DNA of 35,134 nt from Saprospiraceae bacterium (GTDB lineage: Bacteria > Bacteroidota > Bacteroidia > Chitinophagales > Saprospiraceae): the NCBI GenBank assembly GCA_020628855.1, contig JAHDEL010000038.1, forward strand, positions 1-35,134, given 5' to 3'. The notes below the pieces were generated by a model. That model saw only the letters and a list, made by a program, of their open reading frames with translations. It was not told the DNA's origin and searched no databases. Made by a program: the position numbers and the translations under genes. This document shows, piece by piece, positions 33,501 to 35,134 of this stretch (the stretch's first letter is position 1; each line of letters opens with the position of its first letter).

Positions 33501-34924
33501 GCTGTACAGCTAAGAGCAGTTGGTTCTGTGATTGTCACTGAAGCACAAACTACTGAACAAAGAGCAGCATCAGTTAGAGTAACTGTGTATGTTCCAGCTG
33601 TCAGTCCTGTAAAGACACCTGCTGCATTCGAACTCAAACCAATATCAAAATTGTAAGGAGCTAGACCGCTCATCGCTTCAACAGTAAATGAACCATCACT
33701 TCCTAGATTACAACTCACATTTGTCTGAGATACAAAACCACATGTTGGAGCATTTGGTGCATTTACAATTGCATTTGCACATTGAGCTTGACATCCATTC
33801 ATATCTGTAATAGTCACTGTATATGTTCCAGGAGCTAAACCTGTAAACATACCGGTCGTATTCGTAGTAGAGCCATTATCATAGCTATATGGTGGCAAAC
33901 CACCAACTCCACTAACTGTAACTGTTCCATTATTAACACCACAAGCTGTTGCGTCTGTTGCCATAACTGAACTACAAGTAGGACTAGTTGGAGCTAGACA
34001 TGTGGCTGCTATTGTATTAGAAAAGACCATATTGCAAGCTGACAGTCCTGGATCAAAACTATAAGCTAGAGGTTCCATATTATCTGCTGCATCGCATGCT
34101 GGAACTGAAGGAATGTTACCAGTATCTGTAAAGCAGATTGTTCCATCTACAGCCGCAATCGAAATTGTAGCCGCAGTTCCACAACTACCTGCTGTCTCAG
34201 TGACATTCCATGCCGTTGCGTCTGGATTTACTGTTATCGTTTGACTTGCAGAAGTCGTTGAATAGCATACTGCATTAGCAGTTCCAAAAAGCGCCATTAT
34301 ATCGCCAGATGTCCACGAGTTTGATAACATTTCATCAAATGAAATACAGCTATTATTACTACTTGCATCTAATGACACACTATTACAAACAGTAACTCCA
34401 TCACCTGCTAAAAGATCAATCACTACTGATCCTATTGCACCAGTACACACATCTTGAGTGAAAGAAGATACGACAGCAGTTGGTTGTGCTGGATTTACTG
34501 TAATCATTCCAAGGGCAACCCCAGATGAAAGTACTGCTCCTGAAGGAAAACATTCAACATCATAAGTGAGCGAATGCGTTATAGGAGCACAAGTAGTATT
34601 TGTAGGGAGTGTAATTGATACAACAGCAGTTGTCCCTGCAGGACCTGGCACATGAAAGCCTGAGCCTACTATTCCACTCGTTACACTGCTATAGATATAA
34701 AAGTCCACATCTAAGTTTGTTCCATTAGCAGAATCTGAATCATCGTCTGCAAATAGTGAAACTGGTGTTATGCTTCCACCAGAACAAATAAAGGCTTCAT
34801 TTAAACCTGTAACAATAGATGAGTTATTTAAACAATATGTATTACATAGTGGACTACCACATTGACTAATACCATCATTAATGATGAGAATTACTAATAA
34901 TATAGATAAGACTATATTTTTCAT
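27587..34924 (-). CDS. Giant type IX-secreted adhesin-like protein with SprB repeats
   Basis: A 2,445-residue secreted protein. A signal peptide (about residues 1-20, ending GISQ) leads into Cys-rich beta domains (about 21-310). Five SprB-like repeats follow (about 313-700), then a long series of Ig/HYR-like beta domains (about 700-2100, with EDKTPPEI, VEDFEKPTIL and DVKAPTPYC junctions). Near the C-terminus are a dockerin-like calcium segment (about 2140-2170, AADANSDANISAADLVDIRK), a cohesin-like domain (about 2240-2355) and a type A type IX sorting domain (about 2362-2445, with NEPNPF and MDVTGKLIKQV). SprB repeats occur in the mobile surface adhesin of gliding bacteria, so a role in surface attachment, gliding or biofilm is likely. 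The gene ends at a strong terminator. The last 1 kb uses codons unlike the rest. Confidence 0.92.
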   Translation of the reverse strand: MKNIVLSILLVILIINDGISQCGSPLCNTYCLNNSSIVTGLNEAFICSGGSITPVSLFADDDSDSANGTNLDVDFYIYSSVTSGIVGSGFHVPGPAGTTAVVSITLPTNTTCAPITHSLTYDVECFPSGAVLSSGVALGMITVNPAQPTAVVSSFTQDVCTGAIGSVVIDLLAGDGVTVCNSVSLDASSNNSCISFDEMLSNSWTSGDIMALFGTANAVCYSTTSASQTITVNPDATAWNVTETAGSCGTAATISIAAVDGTICFTDTGNIPSVPACDAADNMEPLAYSFDPGLSACNMVFSNTIAATCLAPTSPTCSSVMATDATACGVNNGTVTVSGVGGLPPYSYDNGSTTNTTGMFTGLAPGTYTVTITDMNGCQAQCANAIVNAPNAPTCGFVSQTNVSCNLGSDGSFTVEAMSGLAPYNFDIGLSSNAAGVFTGLTAGTYTVTLTDAALCSVVCASVTITEPTALSCTAAEDNGTTCNGYVDGGATVTPVGGTPPYTYAWDNGENTASATMLSGGSHTVTVTDANNCVTDCTVTITEPAMWSCAATLDSPVSCNGLSDGEATVTVTNGVAPYTYVWDNGETTATATMLNGGEHFVTVTDMTLCETVCSVMVTQPDVLEFNSSACECGFDPINNNIGSNVTITGFAGGTAPYTLSTDFGTLDNTAPVIGDEVTLYTGIAGGAYTLTLTDANGCQYIVNGNCDDCYFDYYDMAFGISDPCACNDDQSENGAGDGTFTETVQIIGPAGFDLVTGVGSIGMDVPIGTSIPEIAPGVYEITFNHVDNIGYTVFVEMILGGINLPVLDEDDNQLTTANTCMYPVISAPSVVAPILCFNGDPIVFDGTEVSEMSGKPGTVSIFVNDINSSAVTEFDPILYGAGVHTVYFVFDGDFVDDVSPDGGITPANPGCTTSTSMTISIAGGESIPCNDEIHITADDQCEVSISIDMLLEGDMDPDFFTFTLETGDGLVVDVDDADDYIGDALIYNLVDICNGNSCWGYLYIEDKTPPEIEAVIPMSELNQFVGSWDVTDPTFTPGVCWDFDGAAPDPGTTYDIIEFTAPCDGLFNFTMTDNPLFDGIAAIYESSFDPLDPCGASSPIGGDDDQGVAETEPSFDINLVSGVTYYLVSSTWTAGQLGTYQWTFTGPCALMSETVYKCYDIDNIHNSTSCTPLPIVTTCNDYNLDYTDELTIDECGVTTIKRIWIASESVAGVTLTNSAIQEYHFEPIRLLEVNLPITPVELPCGAATDPVSISEYFDDTTTRDDQGCGSNASTIVVENNEGVEYSYPYYFAKGCDGMMHEQAITNSICNIAATYTDQTLDACGADCPGNIKVVREWTLIDWCTQETLTFTQVIKAADTQAPDLLVNPGRISVSPWGCVASGQLPEPEHLFDDCAASEGLSYTVTGPIGVVITSTNGDGLPPYSVVGAPKGEHTFVYTAFDCCGNSISQDVLVSVVDDTPPTAIALENIVLTLSTNGIESGITKLYPDGIDNGSHDGDCGDVRLEIRREVNSFSCGNDGNDGYNNNATFNNNGDPEDNTNDTDGGQFVRFCCKDLQGGKTYTTEEGQTVIYQDSIPVMLRVWDDGNCDGIIGGEGDNYNETWSYVRLEDKLPPILACPPDATIGCNMDLNLHLNGHEVPTDDELINLSAPDFGTGVALAAGACGNLVITYRDNYNEDVCFTRTNEITRTWCVEGTQSCCTQKIDIVPIFDFDPSTLSWNTGQMQAEITQGCTDHILEEPTWAPTQCELIGWSVETDTFKLEVGDACTRIQNNYTVINWCTEEEWTFTQTISVEDFEKPTILAEDQVIAVGADCNSNGGFITAIGDDNGICPDAWLSWQVLVDLYGDWTYEYEYGSHLNPFDPNFGTSANELYIDKTAAGQVLKITLPEVIENSKAVHRVVWKVSDGCENFTTVTTYFQVTDVKAPTPYCTSVGSALMEDPDGDGPAGPTVELWACDFDLGSYDNCSDEGDLLFTFHGPEDGYESPELTPGWDPDTGCEGRVFTCTDVLNALGGPIPVDVYVWDECGNVDFCTVDITLTGDCGNGIHRIAGSVGTEYGDAVESVSVNILSNQPEYPQTVMTDNTGTYNSVGHAPDFDYSISAFKNDDPRNGVSTLDIVLIQRHLLNLQNLSSAYQYIAADANSDANISAADLVDIRKLILEITDVYPNNDSWRFVDANQALTTANAFAFNETLDILAMNADMLSENWVAVKIGDVNGNAVVNANGDDAELRSGKQLSLTLNGLEDAEGIQVAVTSSNFNEIAGYQFTMHTNGLELTRVESGALEIGEEHVGIVGEGKLTMSWNTMTSQSVDADEVLFTLYFEGGDRTTVDGMSISSEVTKAEAYDNDLNILDVVLGDASVDFALYQNEPNPFAEQTMIEFSLPTAGQATLQVMDVTGKLIKQVTNTYAKGMNTIMLTKADLGVSGILYYTLETKDFTDTKKMIVVK
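32822..33985 (-). repeat. Five tandem SprB-type protein repeats within the giant gene
   Basis: These are coding repeats of about 70-77 residues with the core TPPYTYAWDNG-(x)n-LSGGSHTVTVTDANNC, each beginning with a Cys-Asn-type motif (SCNGLSDGEATVTV). Repeats 3 and 4 are most alike; 1 and 2 have a FTGLAPGTYTVTITD ending; the fifth is degenerate and longer. They are protein-level repeats, and the DNA copies have diverged. Confidence 0.8.
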
Positions 34925-34951
34925 AAGATCGGTTTTAGGATATTAATGAGT

Positions 34952-35134
34952 TTAGAGTTGGTTCTGAATCTTTTGGATCAGAATACCGATATATCGATCT
35001 ATCTCCTGGCTATCAAGCTTATAAGCTTCAAATTTTGCTTCAAACTCTGGAGTCAGAAATAATTGATAATCACTTCGAATTTGGCTTGTTAAGTTGTAAA
35101 GGTCCAACATCAATTCTTTGAATATGTCAATATC
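34952..35134 (-). CDS. C-terminal end of an unidentified protein (5' end beyond window)
   Basis: On the minus strand an open frame enters from the window edge and ends in TAA at 34952-34954, giving 60 residues. They are acidic and helical (KELMLDLYNLTSQIRSDYQ, FEAKFEAYKLDSQEIDRYIG). There is no membrane segment. Codon use and composition fit a real gene, and it lies 27 bases upstream of the giant gene start on the same strand, so the two may be co-transcribed. The fragment is too short to identify. Confidence 0.6.
   Translation of the reverse strand, partial: DIDIFKELMLDLYNLTSQIRSDYQLFLTPEFEAKFEAYKLDSQEIDRYIGILIQKIQNQL

Noticed and set aside
33417-33656. Plus-strand open frame opposite the SprB repeats (others at 29510-29995, 32273-32506, 30287-30487)
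   Set aside because: These frames lie wholly inside the giant gene on the other strand, have low-complexity Val/Thr/Ser or Ile-rich products and no start context. They are shadows of the repeat coding.
32822-33985. A CRISPR or DNA tandem-repeat array
   Set aside because: The repeats are about 210-230 bases, diverged at the DNA level and continuously in frame; they are protein domain repeats.

Overview
The window is about 35 kb of AT-rich DNA from a member of the Bacteroidota, most likely a Saprospiria-like or other gliding marine/environmental lineage. Three things support this: a FecI/FecR/TonB-dependent receptor/DUF4249 uptake cassette, a 2,445-residue secreted protein with SprB-type repeats and a C-terminal type IX secretion sorting domain, and promoters of the Bacteroidota type (TTTG-N19-TAnnTTTG). 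Nothing in the window looks like a phage, an IS element or a CRISPR array. The placement below phylum is inference.

Layout. 1-640: tRNA-Lys(UUU) on the minus strand with two tandem terminators and a duplicated scrap of its 3' end, then a small two-helix membrane protein. 570-6635 (+): HMG-CoA lyase, then an ECF sigma factor, FecR anti-sigma, TonB-dependent receptor and DUF4249 lipoprotein. 6645-8317 (-): a secreted barrel-like protein coupled to lipA. 8369-9646 (+): a polysaccharide-deacetylase-like protein whose N-terminus probably starts upstream of any ordinary start codon. 9690-13138 (-): the class Ia ribonucleotide reductase pair nrdB-nrdA, strikingly eukaryote-like. 13508-15809 (-): a CorA-type transporter and a LolC/E-type permease. 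15867-19655 (+): tyrS with a degenerate HIGH motif, a TonB-like protein, an OmpA-type lipoprotein and a small helical protein.

19728-27009 is the most interesting part. A minus-strand unit runs LEA-like repeat protein, ECF sigma factor, an inner-membrane-anchored protein ending in a predicted outer-membrane barrel, and a lipoprotein. A plus-strand unit diverges from it through a 141-bp promoter region: a long coiled-coil protein, a WbqC-family protein and a bacterial dynamin-like GTPase. Together these look like an envelope-stress and membrane-remodelling locus. The role is inferred; the architecture is read directly.

27004-35134 (-): a NadR-like kinase, the giant type IX-secreted adhesin-like protein, and the 3' end of one further gene cut by the window edge. 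Several predicted promoters lie so close to their start codons that the mRNAs would have leaders of only a few bases.
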